From Pedobacter sp. L105 (lineage in GTDB: Bacteria; Bacteroidota; Bacteroidia; Sphingobacteriales; Sphingobacteriaceae), in NCBI RefSeq assembly GCF_009765875.1, contig NZ_LMUP01000004.1, forward strand, positions 586,056-650,055: a stretch of DNA of 64,000 nucleotides, read 5' to 3'. The position numbers and the translations under genes are program-made. The number at the start of each line of letters is the position of its first letter. Position 1 is the first letter of the stretch. The notes under the pieces were generated by a model. That model was not told where the DNA came from. It made no database searches and saw only the letters and a program-made list of their open reading frames with translations. Below are positions 28,174 through 37,261 of the stretch, in pieces.

Positions 28174-29955
28174 TTATAACATTTTGGTTTCAAACCAGAT
28201 ATATGCAGCAGAAAGAAGGAAAATCGCAAAAAACCACCATTGAGAAAGCTCTTTTTCAATCATTTCTGATTGAATTCCACTATTTTCTTTTACAGCAGCT
28301 GATTTTTTTGAATAATTAAGATTTTCCAGCAATCGTTCCTGCTGCTTAAGCGACTCCCAATCCTGATGCACATAAACAAAAAAGTAATCCGCAGGATGAT
28401 TATCTATTTTCAGTTCGTTCCATCCCGTATGTTCCGGCCAGAATGTCCCTCTCCAAACAAAGGGCAGTGACAAGTGCTGCACAGGACTTAATGTTTGCTG
28501 ATTAACAGTTAGTTTTGGAATTGCATTTGCAGTAGTGGTTTCTTCATTCACCCTAGTCTCTTCACCAACCACGGGGAACGCCGGGAACACCGTCCAGTTG
28601 CTGTTCGATTCATCTTTTCTGGTTACTGTACCGATTACGGCCGACCAGAATTGGGTGTAATCTGATGAAACACCCGATAATTTCCAGTTATAGGTAGAGG
28701 CGATGACAGAAACAGCAAGTTTACCATTTCCATATAACGCTGAACTCAGCAAAACTTTACCTCCCTGATCCTTAACCAGGGACTGCTCTGCAGACTGGGG
28801 CTGAATATAAAAAGATGGAGAACCGGGAATGGCATGCATTGCGGCTATCTCTCCAGCCAAAACAGGAGTAAATGACTTCGCTCCGCTATCTGCCGTTTCA
28901 TATAATTTATATGGTTTTGCAAATACAGACAAGGCTTTTACATCATTCATCCTGATCAGCAATCCTAAGCCCTGGCTTACTGCAGTGCGCAAACTGCTTA
29001 CAGCAGCCGGGCTTAAAGCAGAAAGTTCCTGATCATCTGCAATCACCAGATCAAACTTACCCAGCATTCCGGTATTGAGATCCGCAGCGTTTACAACCGG
29101 TGTATTGAGCTGATCGGTGCTAAACTTATCTTTACTAATCCTGGTTCGGTAAACCACCGGGTATTTATTTTCATATAACCAGTTCTTCAAGAATTTATAT
29201 TCAAAATCAGGAAAAGATGATAAAATCAGTAACCTGGGTTTAACTGAAGGGGCTACCTGGAAGGGGATATTTTCCTGGTGTAAAATATCAGCACCACTAA
29301 ACACCTTTAAACCATAAACCATCTTTCCCAACTGATTAGCCTGACCTTTCAGGGAAAAACGATCCTGACGATGTGCCATAATGGTAACAGAATCTAGTTT
29401 TGAGCCCAGTCCTTCTAAAACAAGCTTTACCGGTTTTTCACTGGTATTGTTATACATACCCTGAACGGAAAGCACGGTAGTCTGTTTAAGCACTTGCTGC
29501 CAGGAGCACGAGATTACACCTTCCGGCGAAGGTGCGGGACGAAAATCGTATGTAATACCTGCCAAACCTTTCAGTTCTTCTGATTGCAAACCATATCCAT
29601 TTACCTGAATACGGTTAACATCCTGATGGGTTTGCAGATAATAAGCCAGATCAGGAATATATTTAATATGTTTTCCACCGGCCAGTAAAACACTGCTATC
29701 TGTTGTAAAATAAGCTGAATCTTTTAACAAGCTCATATCTGCACCTTCGCTCAGCAGCCGCAATGCATGCGGATCAGTATTCCGCTGAACTTTATATTTT
29801 ATAGGAAAAGCCAAACAAATCAAAGCACCAACAGCCAGCACAACAGCTAACAAGCGTAAAAAAAGCCTGTCCCGATTTACCCTTTTCACTTCTTTATACA
29901 GCAGAAAAAGTAACAGAATGGCCGCAGCAATGATCATTGGGTAGTTTTTTTCCAT
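28174..29955 (-). CDS. Membrane-anchored protein with amidotransferase-like domain, function unknown
   Basis: I do not recognise a named family. It has two N-terminal transmembrane helices (about 7-20 and 31-50), a large extracytoplasmic region, and a C-terminal helix (WWFFAIFLLSAAYIWFETKML). The middle, from KPRLLILSSFPDFEYKFLKNWL to DLVIADDQELSALSPAAVSSLRTAV, resembles the class-I glutamine amidotransferase-like/VWA-associated domains in BatA-type operons; a catalytic Cys-His pair is not evident. Its position between DUF4175 and tldD, with 1 bp to the former, ties it to the MoxR/DUF58 system. Confidence 0.7.
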   Translation of the reverse strand: MEKNYPMIIAAAILLLFLLYKEVKRVNRDRLFLRLLAVVLAVGALICLAFPIKYKVQRNTDPHALRLLSEGADMSLLKDSAYFTTDSSVLLAGGKHIKYIPDLAYYLQTHQDVNRIQVNGYGLQSEELKGLAGITYDFRPAPSPEGVISCSWQQVLKQTTVLSVQGMYNNTSEKPVKLVLEGLGSKLDSVTIMAHRQDRFSLKGQANQLGKMVYGLKVFSGADILHQENIPFQVAPSVKPRLLILSSFPDFEYKFLKNWLYENKYPVVYRTRISKDKFSTDQLNTPVVNAADLNTGMLGKFDLVIADDQELSALSPAAVSSLRTAVSQGLGLLIRMNDVKALSVFAKPYKLYETADSGAKSFTPVLAGEIAAMHAIPGSPSFYIQPQSAEQSLVKDQGGKVLLSSALYGNGKLAVSVIASTYNWKLSGVSSDYTQFWSAVIGTVTRKDESNSNWTVFPAFPVVGEETRVNEETTTANAIPKLTVNQQTLSPVQHLSLPFVWRGTFWPEHTGWNELKIDNHPADYFFVYVHQDWESLKQQERLLENLNYSKKSAAVKENSGIQSEMIEKELSQWWFFAIFLLSAAYIWFETKML

Positions 29956-29956
29956 C

Positions 29957-32116
29957 TTATGGCATTGAGCGTTTTAACTGGTTAAAATAAGAGCGGCTCA
30001 GTGCCGAAGAAGAGTGTGCCGTTTCGCTGGCAGGGCTAACCTCTTTTTTTCCAAGCAGGGCATTCATTCCCTTTTCTGCCAGGGCAAGATCAACAGAGTT
30101 CACTTTTCCAGACTGACCGGCACCAATAATTTTTTTAATTGCTTTTAAACCGGGTAAATAAGCACCTGGAGCAATTGCCGCCCCATCCATCAGCTGTTTT
30201 TCTCCGGCTAAAAGTAAGCTCATTTCTGCCGGGGTCCTGGACTGTCCGTCTTTCATCCTTTCCAGTAACCCGATAGCCTGCTCCATTTTAACCTGTGAAT
30301 TTCCATCGCCGCTGAAATCACTTTTAGTCGTGATGATCTTAATATCTGTCAGTTCCCCGGTCAGTCTTTTTTCCATTTTCAGCGGACTGGTTTTAAAGGT
30401 TGTTTTAGCCACATAAGCCCTTGATTTTTGCTGCAGGTCTTTCAACAAACGCAGGGCCTTATACTCAAACGGTAATGCCTCCTGTGGAAAATATGTTCTC
30501 AATTGCAATTCAGCTTTCCACATTTCGGTTAAGGTAGCCTTTAGCTGTGCTTTAAGCTGTGGTTCAAAAAACGTTGCATCCTCGGCATTGTCATGTTTAT
30601 GTGCATACTGCTCCATAGTGGATTGCATATCGCCAAACTTTGCCCCTTCTGCATGGTCGTCATGTCCATGTTCGGCAAATTCACTTTTCGGATCTTCATG
30701 ACCGCCACCAATATTCGCTTCCGTTTCTTCACCCAGGAATTTACCATAACGCAAACGCAGCATCTTCTGGTCGATCCCCAGGTCATTACTCCGGTTTTTA
30801 AATTCTGTCTCTGTTAAAGTAGATTTTTCCTTTAAGAGCTTTTCTGTATCCATAATCAGCTGGCGCTCACTCCTGAAATATTCAGGTACGAGATTTACCC
30901 CATTATCGATACCCGTCAGGCTCATCAATTCAGTAGTATCCTGAATAGAAAGAATGTACATATCCGAACGGCTTTGCTGTCCGTGGTTATCAGTGGCATT
31001 CACATAAAAATACAATTCATCCCCCGGTTTCATCCCGAGTTCCTTCAGCGGGATCAGCTTGTCTAGTTTCACCTGTTTTTGATGATTAAAAGCTATGTTA
31101 AAGGCAATTTTCTTTTCTTTGAAACTCACTGCCTCGCCCTTACCACTTGCCATGGTTGCCGACAAATAGGCATCAGAAATTCCGTAATCATCATTTAGCA
31201 ATACCCCCAGATTAAGCTGCTGAGGCTGCCCCACATCAATGGTACTGTGCTGTGCAGGCCTGGTTATTTTTATCGCCACCGGCTGATCGGATATAATTTC
31301 AATTTGGTAAAAATCAGACTTCTTGCCATCCAGTACAACCTGGTAGAAACCCGGTATAAGCATCACCTTAGCTAAGGTCCAGGATGTTTTTTCTGCATTT
31401 AAGGGTTTCAGCGAAAGTGATTCGTTATCATTTAAAAGCAAACTCAATTTTCCCAGAGGTTGCGAAGTATGAATTTCCCATTTCACACTTGATCCTGTTT
31501 CTGCAAGAATAGTAAACTGTTTTTGTGTCCTGGTTGGCTTCCCGGTATAGGATGGTGGAGTGATCTCTACTTTAAAAGACGAAATCTGCAAAGGAATTAC
31601 CTCTTTCACCTTAGTACCTGTATTTATAGTAAGGGCTGTTTCTGGTGCCGGAGAAAAATAGGTATGTGGAAGTTTAAAGACAAAAAAGCTGATCGCTGCA
31701 CCTGCCAGCAGAAAAATCAGCGGCACCTTCATTTGTTGCAGAGGACCTGCAGGTTGCTTTTGCAAGGGCAATACCCGATTTACTTTTTGTAATTGCAGCT
31801 GCTCCAGAAAAGATAAGGTTTCAGCTGGTTTTAAGAGTAATCCACTACTTTCTTCTACTTCAGGAAAATGTAGATCTGCAAATCTGGATGCTGCAGTGAT
31901 GGATATCTCCCAATATTTGCTGCGCAGGGATAAAAAGGAGAAAACAACAATAAAAGGCACTACAAATCCAATGATTCCCCATTGGAAAAAGTGAAACAGC
32001 AAAGCCGCAATAATCAGGGCAGAAGCCAGCGATAAAACCAATACTTTTCCAAAAGAAAATATCACCCATCTTTTCCTTAATTCCTCCAGCCATTGTTTTC
32101 CCTCCATGCCCGTCAT
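29957..32116 (-). CDS. DUF4175-type membrane protein
   Basis: This large protein starts with a cytoplasmic segment (WLEELRKRWVIF) and two transmembrane helices at about 25-60. A third helix lies near 145-160 (PLIFLLAGAAISFFVF), followed by a long periplasmic region with beta domains and a helical, charged C-terminal half. A His/Asp/Glu-rich stretch (GGHEDPKSEFAEHGHDDHAEG) could bind metal. The start at 32116 is chosen because its ATG overlaps the upstream stop as ATGA, a translational-coupling arrangement; a longer frame to 32191 would overlap by 79 bp. DUF4175 genes typically accompany moxR, DUF58 and DUF4159 genes, as here. Confidence 0.8.
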   Translation of the reverse strand: MTGMEGKQWLEELRKRWVIFSFGKVLVLSLASALIIAALLFHFFQWGIIGFVVPFIVVFSFLSLRSKYWEISITAASRFADLHFPEVEESSGLLLKPAETLSFLEQLQLQKVNRVLPLQKQPAGPLQQMKVPLIFLLAGAAISFFVFKLPHTYFSPAPETALTINTGTKVKEVIPLQISSFKVEITPPSYTGKPTRTQKQFTILAETGSSVKWEIHTSQPLGKLSLLLNDNESLSLKPLNAEKTSWTLAKVMLIPGFYQVVLDGKKSDFYQIEIISDQPVAIKITRPAQHSTIDVGQPQQLNLGVLLNDDYGISDAYLSATMASGKGEAVSFKEKKIAFNIAFNHQKQVKLDKLIPLKELGMKPGDELYFYVNATDNHGQQSRSDMYILSIQDTTELMSLTGIDNGVNLVPEYFRSERQLIMDTEKLLKEKSTLTETEFKNRSNDLGIDQKMLRLRYGKFLGEETEANIGGGHEDPKSEFAEHGHDDHAEGAKFGDMQSTMEQYAHKHDNAEDATFFEPQLKAQLKATLTEMWKAELQLRTYFPQEALPFEYKALRLLKDLQQKSRAYVAKTTFKTSPLKMEKRLTGELTDIKIITTKSDFSGDGNSQVKMEQAIGLLERMKDGQSRTPAEMSLLLAGEKQLMDGAAIAPGAYLPGLKAIKKIIGAGQSGKVNSVDLALAEKGMNALLGKKEVSPASETAHSSSALSRSYFNQLKRSMP

Positions 32117-33522
32117 ACTTTTCTCTCTAATTTTCTGTAAGTAATGAACCTTTCTGCAAAAAACAGGATGAGCACCAGCCACCAAAACCAACTTGATAAT
32201 GATTTTTGCTCATAGAAATAGGAGCCGGCAGTTTTGTTTTCATAAGTTGGATGCGGAATAACATTAACCGCCCTGACAGACCTATTATCTGCCGGGAACC
32301 CAAATTCAGCTTCCTGATGCGGAATAACAATTGGCAGTAAAGCCATCACCAAACCATTGGTCCAAACCAGGTTAGTCCAGTTTTGGTTAAACCTGCTGTA
32401 AAACTGATAGTGTTTAAGATGTGCCGAAGAACTCAGGCTAAGCAACGGTTGTCCAAAACCGTCCATCCAAATAGCTTGCCGCAACTGTCCGTCAAATTTT
32501 GTACGCTGGTATAAATCTGCGGCTGTTGTTCCGGATGGGTACTGCAAAACAGATTTTACTTTCTCTGCTTTTTTACCGGCATAATTGAAAAATGAAATAC
32601 CCGATGGCAGGTTTTTAAACTGATCAGGACTTAATTCCTGGTCAGAAAGCCAGAAAAGAAGACTGGCCGATTTTGTAACCTGCGCCAACGAATTGATATT
32701 CTTAATCTGAATATCCCGTTGTGTAAAATCTGCTATGGCATGGATAGCTGCTTTGAGGTATCCCTCATCAACAGATTGATGCGCATCAAAGATCAACACT
32801 TGCAATTTATTGGTATCGGTAGCTTCTTTAATATCTTCTGTTTTATAGCTGTCGCCAGTTGCAGAAGAATATGCTGTGACTTTCCTTACACCACCTTTAT
32901 TTAGCTTGTAAGTTGCTGCAAGCCAAGTTAGCTCTCCTGTTTTTTCAGGAATAGTCTTCCATTTTAAGTGAAGCGCTGTAAAAGGTTGTGTCCCTTCAAA
33001 TCTGTTCAGGCGATTACCGGTATATAAATAAACTGAAGTTCCCGGAGCCAATGCCGTATTTAACTGCCTGATCAGTGCAAAATAAGAAAGTGGAACAGGA
33101 ACAGAAAAAACGGTTGCTGTATCTTTCCAGTCCAGTTTAGAAAAACCAGTATTAAAATCCCTGAGCTCGTAACCCTTTTGGCGTAGAGAATCAAACTCTT
33201 TCTTATGCGCCGGCCAAAGTTCATGGAACCGCTGTTTTTCTACCAACACCCATCCCGCCTTTTCCGCAGCAGCATGTCTGGAACTGAACAAAGGGGACGC
33301 CAATAGAAAAGCAATAAACAGGATCAGGAGTATCCGCAATAGTAACAAAGGCCAGTCGCTCACCCTGAAATTCCGGGACCGCTGATTAGATGGATCGCCC
33401 AATAAGGATATACTTCCTACTTTCAGGGTTTTACCATTTTTTATGTTCCATAGGTGGATCACCACAGGAACAATGAGTCCGGCAGCAGCCAATAAACCTA
33501 AGGGATATAAAAATTGGAGCAC
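32113..33522 (-). CDS. BatA-like membrane protein (aerotolerance N-terminal domain)
   Basis: This has the BatA N-terminal signature: MLQFLYPLGLLAAAGLIVPVVIHLWNIKNGKTLKVGSISLL, then a second helix LLLLRILLILFIAFLLASPLF at about 60-80. A soluble region follows, with a C-terminal helix (WFWWLVLILFFAERFI) before the end. BatA-type proteins sit in the inner membrane next to MoxR and DUF58 proteins. The classic VWA MIDAS motif is not obvious here. Its start lies 1 bp after the DUF58 gene and its stop overlaps the DUF4175 start. Confidence 0.82.
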   Translation of the reverse strand: MLQFLYPLGLLAAAGLIVPVVIHLWNIKNGKTLKVGSISLLGDPSNQRSRNFRVSDWPLLLLRILLILFIAFLLASPLFSSRHAAAEKAGWVLVEKQRFHELWPAHKKEFDSLRQKGYELRDFNTGFSKLDWKDTATVFSVPVPLSYFALIRQLNTALAPGTSVYLYTGNRLNRFEGTQPFTALHLKWKTIPEKTGELTWLAATYKLNKGGVRKVTAYSSATGDSYKTEDIKEATDTNKLQVLIFDAHQSVDEGYLKAAIHAIADFTQRDIQIKNINSLAQVTKSASLLFWLSDQELSPDQFKNLPSGISFFNYAGKKAEKVKSVLQYPSGTTAADLYQRTKFDGQLRQAIWMDGFGQPLLSLSSSAHLKHYQFYSRFNQNWTNLVWTNGLVMALLPIVIPHQEAEFGFPADNRSVRAVNVIPHPTYENKTAGSYFYEQKSLSSWFWWLVLILFFAERFITYRKLERKV

Positions 33523-33523
33523 G

Positions 33524-34411
33524 TTATATTCTTAATTTCTTTCTTTGATTCAAAAAATCACGGATAGCCAGGTCTAAAGGCTCGTCCATGCATAATAGTC
33601 TGTAAAATATTCTTTTGTCCAGCGCCCTGGTTTTCACCTTTTCCAGGTAACTGTTTAAATTGGCCAGGTAAGCTTTTCTTGTCCCCGCCTGGTCTACTTC
33701 TATCGTAACTCCCGTTTCCAGGTCTTCAAAAGTAGAATATCCCTTAAAGTCCAGTTCCAGCTCATTTCTTCCCATAATATGGAATACAATCACTTCGTGT
33801 TTCAGGGCATTAAACTGACTAAGCAGTTCAAAAATTTCTTCTTCCGTTTCATAGAGGTCGGTAATAAAAATGATCAGTTCCCTTTTTTGTGAACCGCCAT
33901 AAAACTGCTTGTACTGATCTGCATTAGTAAACACGCCTCCCGGCTGGATCTGTTCCAGCTGAAAAAACAAGCGTGAAAGATGCTGGTAATCCTGTTTGGC
34001 CGGCAGGGAAAAGATCTCATTTTCCTTTAAAATATTTAATCCTATAGCATCAGCCTGTAGATTACCAAGATAAGCCAAAGATGCAGCCAGGTAACGGGCG
34101 TAATCTATTTTTTTAAAATTGCCGTCCTGATGATTCATGGAAGCACTGGCGTCAACAATCAAGCGGATAGCAATATTGGTATCTACTTCAGACTCCCTGA
34201 TATAATACCTGTCCGACCGGGCGAACATCTTCCAGTCGAGCAGCCGCAGGTCGTCTCCGGGCTGGTAACTCCGATATTGACTAAATTCCATACCCGGACC
34301 CTTGACCGTACTTTTATTAATTCCATTCATTAACCCTTCAATGGTAGTTTTCGCCGCCAGTGAAAGATCTTTTATTGCCATTAATATTTTCGGATCAAGT
34401 AGTTTACTCAT
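33524..34411 (-). CDS. DUF58-family protein with VWA-like fold
   Basis: The DUF58 core EFSQYRSYQPGDDLRLLDWKMFARSDRYYIRE is at about 42-74. It is followed by a VWA-like segment with the metal-binding motif DASAS (LIVDASASMNHQDG) near 88-101. DUF58 proteins are partners of MoxR AAA+ ATPases, thought to act in metal-cofactor or envelope maturation. The start overlaps the moxR stop by 4 bp (ATGA type), so the two are translationally coupled. Confidence 0.9.
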   Translation of the reverse strand: MSKLLDPKILMAIKDLSLAAKTTIEGLMNGINKSTVKGPGMEFSQYRSYQPGDDLRLLDWKMFARSDRYYIRESEVDTNIAIRLIVDASASMNHQDGNFKKIDYARYLAASLAYLGNLQADAIGLNILKENEIFSLPAKQDYQHLSRLFFQLEQIQPGGVFTNADQYKQFYGGSQKRELIIFITDLYETEEEIFELLSQFNALKHEVIVFHIMGRNELELDFKGYSTFEDLETGVTIEVDQAGTRKAYLANLNSYLEKVKTRALDKRIFYRLLCMDEPLDLAIRDFLNQRKKLRI

Positions 34412-35403
34412 TTCCAGTTTGGTCTCTCTACTAAAGTGATCAGTTCCTGTGTAACACGGTCGGATGTAACCTGTTCGGCTTCTGCTTTAAAATTCATCAG
34501 TATACGATGTCTTAAAACAGGGTATGCCATCGTATGGATATCTTCTGCGATCACTGCATAACGGCCATGGAACAACGCCCTTGCTTTAGCCGTCAGAATC
34601 AGTGCCTGTCCTGCTCTGGGTCCTGCACCCCATCTTACCCATTCTTTGATATAAGGATAAGCTGTAGTTTCCGGACGCGTTGCCCTGATTAGCTGGCTTA
34701 CGTAAGTCACCATTTCTTCACTGATGCTTACTTCACGTACCAAAGCCTGCAATTGCTGGATATCTTCTGCACCAATGATAGCTTCTATTTTCGCCTTTTT
34801 TGCTCCTGTAGTGCTGCTCAATACCCTTACCTCTTCTTCTGCTGAAGGATATCCGATCTTCACAAATAACAGAAAGCGGTCTAGCTGTGCTTCGGGAAGC
34901 GGATATGTACCTGCCTGCTCAATAGGATTCTGGGTTGCAAGAATAAAAAAAGGTTTATCCAGCGAATAAGTCTGGCCGCCATAGGTAACTTCAAACTCCT
35001 GCATCGCTTCCAGCAAAGCTGACTGGGTTTTAGGCGGCGTCCGGTTAATTTCATCAGCAAGAATGATATTGGCAAAGATTGGCCCCCTGTTAAATTTAAA
35101 AAAGCGCTTTCCGGTAACATGGTCTTCTTCCAGGATTTCTGTACCCAGGATATCCGTCGGCATTAGGTCGGGCGTAAATTGTATCCTTCTGAAGGATAAA
35201 TCCAATGCCTGGGACAGGCTGCGTACCATTAATGTTTTTGCCAATCCGGGCACTCCTTCCAGTAAACAATGACCACCGGCCATTAAAGCAATGAGCATCT
35301 CTTCTATAACTACATCCTGGCCAACAATTATTTTTTGTATTTCCTTTTTCAGCAGTGAAAGCTTAGACACCAGCGTTTCTACGTTATTTTGTGAAATCTC
35401 CAA
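34408..35403 (-). CDS. MoxR-family AAA+ ATPase
   Basis: This is an ATP-dependent chaperone-like AAA+ protein. It has Walker A LLEGVPGLAKT (residues 47-57), Walker B NIILADEINR at 112-121, sensor-1 FILATQNPIEQ and the C-terminal WVRWGAGPRAGQALI lid motif. Length 331 is normal. It is the first gene of the minus-strand operon that runs to 22111, and probably drives conformational change in the DUF58/BatA-like partners. A 158-bp divergent gap separates it from the DUF4159 gene. Confidence 0.95.
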   Translation of the reverse strand: MEISQNNVETLVSKLSLLKKEIQKIIVGQDVVIEEMLIALMAGGHCLLEGVPGLAKTLMVRSLSQALDLSFRRIQFTPDLMPTDILGTEILEEDHVTGKRFFKFNRGPIFANIILADEINRTPPKTQSALLEAMQEFEVTYGGQTYSLDKPFFILATQNPIEQAGTYPLPEAQLDRFLLFVKIGYPSAEEEVRVLSSTTGAKKAKIEAIIGAEDIQQLQALVREVSISEEMVTYVSQLIRATRPETTAYPYIKEWVRWGAGPRAGQALILTAKARALFHGRYAVIAEDIHTMAYPVLRHRILMNFKAEAEQVTSDRVTQELITLVERPNWK

Positions 35404-35561
35404 GATATTATATTTAATTATTTGCCAATTCGGGTTAAATCTTTCTCAATATAAGAGGAAATAAATATAGAAATCTCAGAATATTGCCAGATATCGAAAA
35501 AATTACATCATAGTGCCCGAATTACCTGTGATTATATTCAATTAAGCAGTATTTTAGTGAA

Positions 35562-36197
35562 ATGTTAAAGGCTAAATTCACTTTTGCGCGTTTAAAATAC
35601 AATTCTGGCGATTGGGATACTGATCAGCGTATGCCTGCTAACATCCTTAATTCATTACTGGAATATACGACTATCCCCTTTGATCCCGAAGAAAAAGTGA
35701 TCGAATTGAGCAGTTTAGACATTTTTAATTATCCGTTTTGCTATTTAAGCGGACATAAACTCGTTCAGTTCAGCAAGCAGGAAGGTGCCAATTTCAAGAA
35801 ATACGTAGAGAACGGTGGATTTGTATTTGTAGACGATTGTAACCATGATATCGACGGCTTATTCTCTAAATCTTTTGAGGCGCAAATGGATGCGCTATTT
35901 GGCCCTCACGCCATGAAAAAGATCCCTAATAACCACCCTATATATAATTCATTTTTCAGCTTTGAGAAAGGGCCTCCTACTACTTCTTTTGAATTGAACG
36001 GATGGGGAGACGATCTTGTTCATGATTATCTGAAAGCGATTGAAGTGGATAACCGCATTGGCGTATTGTACAGCAATAAAGATTATGGTTGCGAATGGGA
36101 CTATGATTTCAGGAACAAACGTTTCCTGGCGCAGGACAACACCAAATTTGGGGTGAACATTATTCTTTACGCCATGGGCGTAAAAAACTCTATTTAA
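35562..36197 (+). CDS. DUF4159-domain protein
   Basis: This 211-residue protein matches DUF4159: FTFARLKYNSGDWDTDQRMPANILNSLLEYT at the N-terminus, then LSGHKLVQFSKQEGANFKKYVENGGFVFVDDCNHD, an amidotransferase-like Rossmann segment, and FGVNIILYAMGVKN at the end. No signal peptide is visible. DUF4159 proteins are usually encoded with MoxR, DUF58 and DUF4175 proteins, and here the gene is divergent from that operon. Biochemical function is unknown. Confidence 0.88.
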   Translation: MLKAKFTFARLKYNSGDWDTDQRMPANILNSLLEYTTIPFDPEEKVIELSSLDIFNYPFCYLSGHKLVQFSKQEGANFKKYVENGGFVFVDDCNHDIDGLFSKSFEAQMDALFGPHAMKKIPNNHPIYNSFFSFEKGPPTTSFELNGWGDDLVHDYLKAIEVDNRIGVLYSNKDYGCEWDYDFRNKRFLAQDNTKFGVNIILYAMGVKNSI

Positions 36198-36250
36198 TAT
36201 TTATTTCGGGCTAATAAAAGGGAGCACATTAGTTGTTTACTTTGAACACC

Positions 36251-36345
36251 TGCGCTTATCATGGGCTATTAAAGCGCTTATCATACGCCTTAACTGGAAA
36301 ATAGCGCACTATAAGCGCAGAAATAGCGCAAATGAAGCGCAATAC
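36251..36345. repeat. Opposed arrays of helically phased 11-bp repeats (TGCGCTTATCA family)
   Basis: Four tandem 11-bp units at 36251-36294 (TGCGCTTATCA, TGGGCTATTAA, AGCGCTTATCA, TACGCCTTAAC) are followed by a 7-bp spacer and four units in opposite orientation at 36302-36345 (TAGCGCACTAT, AAGCGCAGAAA, TAGCGCAAATG, AAGCGCAATAC). GCGC cores fall at 36304, 36315, 36326 and 36337, exactly 11 bp apart, and at 36252 and 36274, 22 bp apart. CTGCGCTTAT (36250) and ATAAGCGCAG (36311) form a perfect 10-bp inverted repeat. Confidence 0.8.
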
Positions 36346-36535
36346 GATCAGGTGAGCTACTTGCAATTAATCGGCTTGCTGTCGTCAATTTAAAAATTCA
36401 GTCAGTTTAATTACCAATTTCTATAAGCTAATAACAGCCGTTATAACTGACACCTGCCAATTAACCATTTTTTTACAAAATTACACTATTTGGTAATAAT
36501 CAAAATAATATTATACTTTTAGTTACATTAAAATT

Positions 36536-36543
36536 TATATTTG
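36536..36543 (+). promoter_or_regulatory. Candidate -7 box for the orphan gene at 36635
   Basis: TATATTTG matches TAnnTTTG. Transcription from here would give an ~85-nt leader. The upstream -33 element is poor in an AT-rich context. Confidence 0.35.
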
Positions 36544-36634
36544 AAACATTAATACGTATTAGCTGTCTAAATTCCACTTACAGAAGAATAACTTCAATTA
36601 CACAGCAAGATGAATTAAAGTAACAAATATTATA

Positions 36635-37183
36635 ATGGGTAAAAGGAGAAGAATTACCAATGAAATTATAGGAGAAATTGCAGCAATTGATTCATTGGCT
36701 TTCACAACAAATAAATGCTCAGATACTGCAAGGAAGGTATTTACAAGTGCAGAAAATATCGAGTTTGACATCTGGTTTAACAAACACTATTATCACAGGG
36801 AAAGACATGGAGACGAATATGGTAAACGGGAAGGTATTGAACCGGATGTTGTTAAAAATTTAATTATAGCAGCTGCGAGACATTTGATTTTTTATTCGAT
36901 CAAGGTTCGAAGTTTTTCTTTTGTGAATTTTTGGGCATCTATGAGAAACCAAAGAATTATTTTAACTCTAAAACATCAAAAGGGATTAAATTTAAATATT
37001 GTTGCAGAATACCATTACCTTGTTTTAAATAGATATGAAGTAACCGTTATTACAGCAATCAGAAAAGATGATTTTTATTTTGCTGAAGGTGAATATCAGA
37101 TAAGAATAAATATGGACGGAAGTTCAACTTTAAGTAGGAAAATCAATGGAAAGATCAAGCTAATAGATACTTTTACGACATAA
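36635..37183 (+). CDS. AT-rich orphan protein, weakly toxin-like, function unknown
   Basis: This 182-residue protein has no family I can name with confidence. The middle segment, HYYHRERHGDEYGKREGIEP followed by DVVKNLIIAAARHLIFYS, recalls the 'H-x-R-x-x-R-G-I-x-x-x-x-V' pattern of DUF4258/BECR-type toxin-like proteins. The later part (LNIVAEYHYLV ... YEVTVITAIRKDDF) reads like the beta-sheet core of such a fold. This is pattern memory only. The N-terminus MGKRRRITNEI is basic and there is no signal peptide. Codon use is visibly more AT-rich than in neighbours, and no antitoxin-like ORF adjoins. It stands between the 11-bp repeat arrays and the tandem small RNAs, and looks horizontally acquired. 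Confidence 0.6.
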   Translation: MGKRRRITNEIIGEIAAIDSLAFTTNKCSDTARKVFTSAENIEFDIWFNKHYYHRERHGDEYGKREGIEPDVVKNLIIAAARHLIFYSIKVRSFSFVNFWASMRNQRIILTLKHQKGLNLNIVAEYHYLVLNRYEVTVITAIRKDDFYFAEGEYQIRINMDGSSTLSRKINGKIKLIDTFTT

Positions 37184-37250
37184 AAACAAATATTAAAAAC
37201 ATATTTAAAAATATTTTTTCTTTTTTATTTCTTAATTAAAAACTTTTATC

Positions 37251-37258
37251 TACATTTG
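37251..37258 (+). promoter_or_regulatory. Promoter -7 box for the tandem small RNAs
   Basis: TACATTTG followed by CA matches the TAnnTTTGCA form seen ahead of other genes here. Transcription would begin near 37264, just before the GAGAC of RNA unit 1. The -33 region is T-rich without a clear TTTG. Confidence 0.55.
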
Positions 37259-37261
37259 CAC

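Larger units (their letters stand above)
36198..36634. other. 437-bp AT-rich intergenic region with phased repeats
   Basis: The first third holds the 11-bp repeat arrays (36251-36345). The rest is strongly AT-rich, with a promoter-like TATATTTG at 36536-36543, and no credible gene. Confidence 0.7.

Noticed and set aside
32117..32191. Longer DUF4175 start overlapping the BatA-like gene by 79 bp
   Set aside because: The ATG at 32116 overlaps the upstream stop as ATGA and places the first helix at a normal distance; the extension is BatA-like coding sequence read in another frame.
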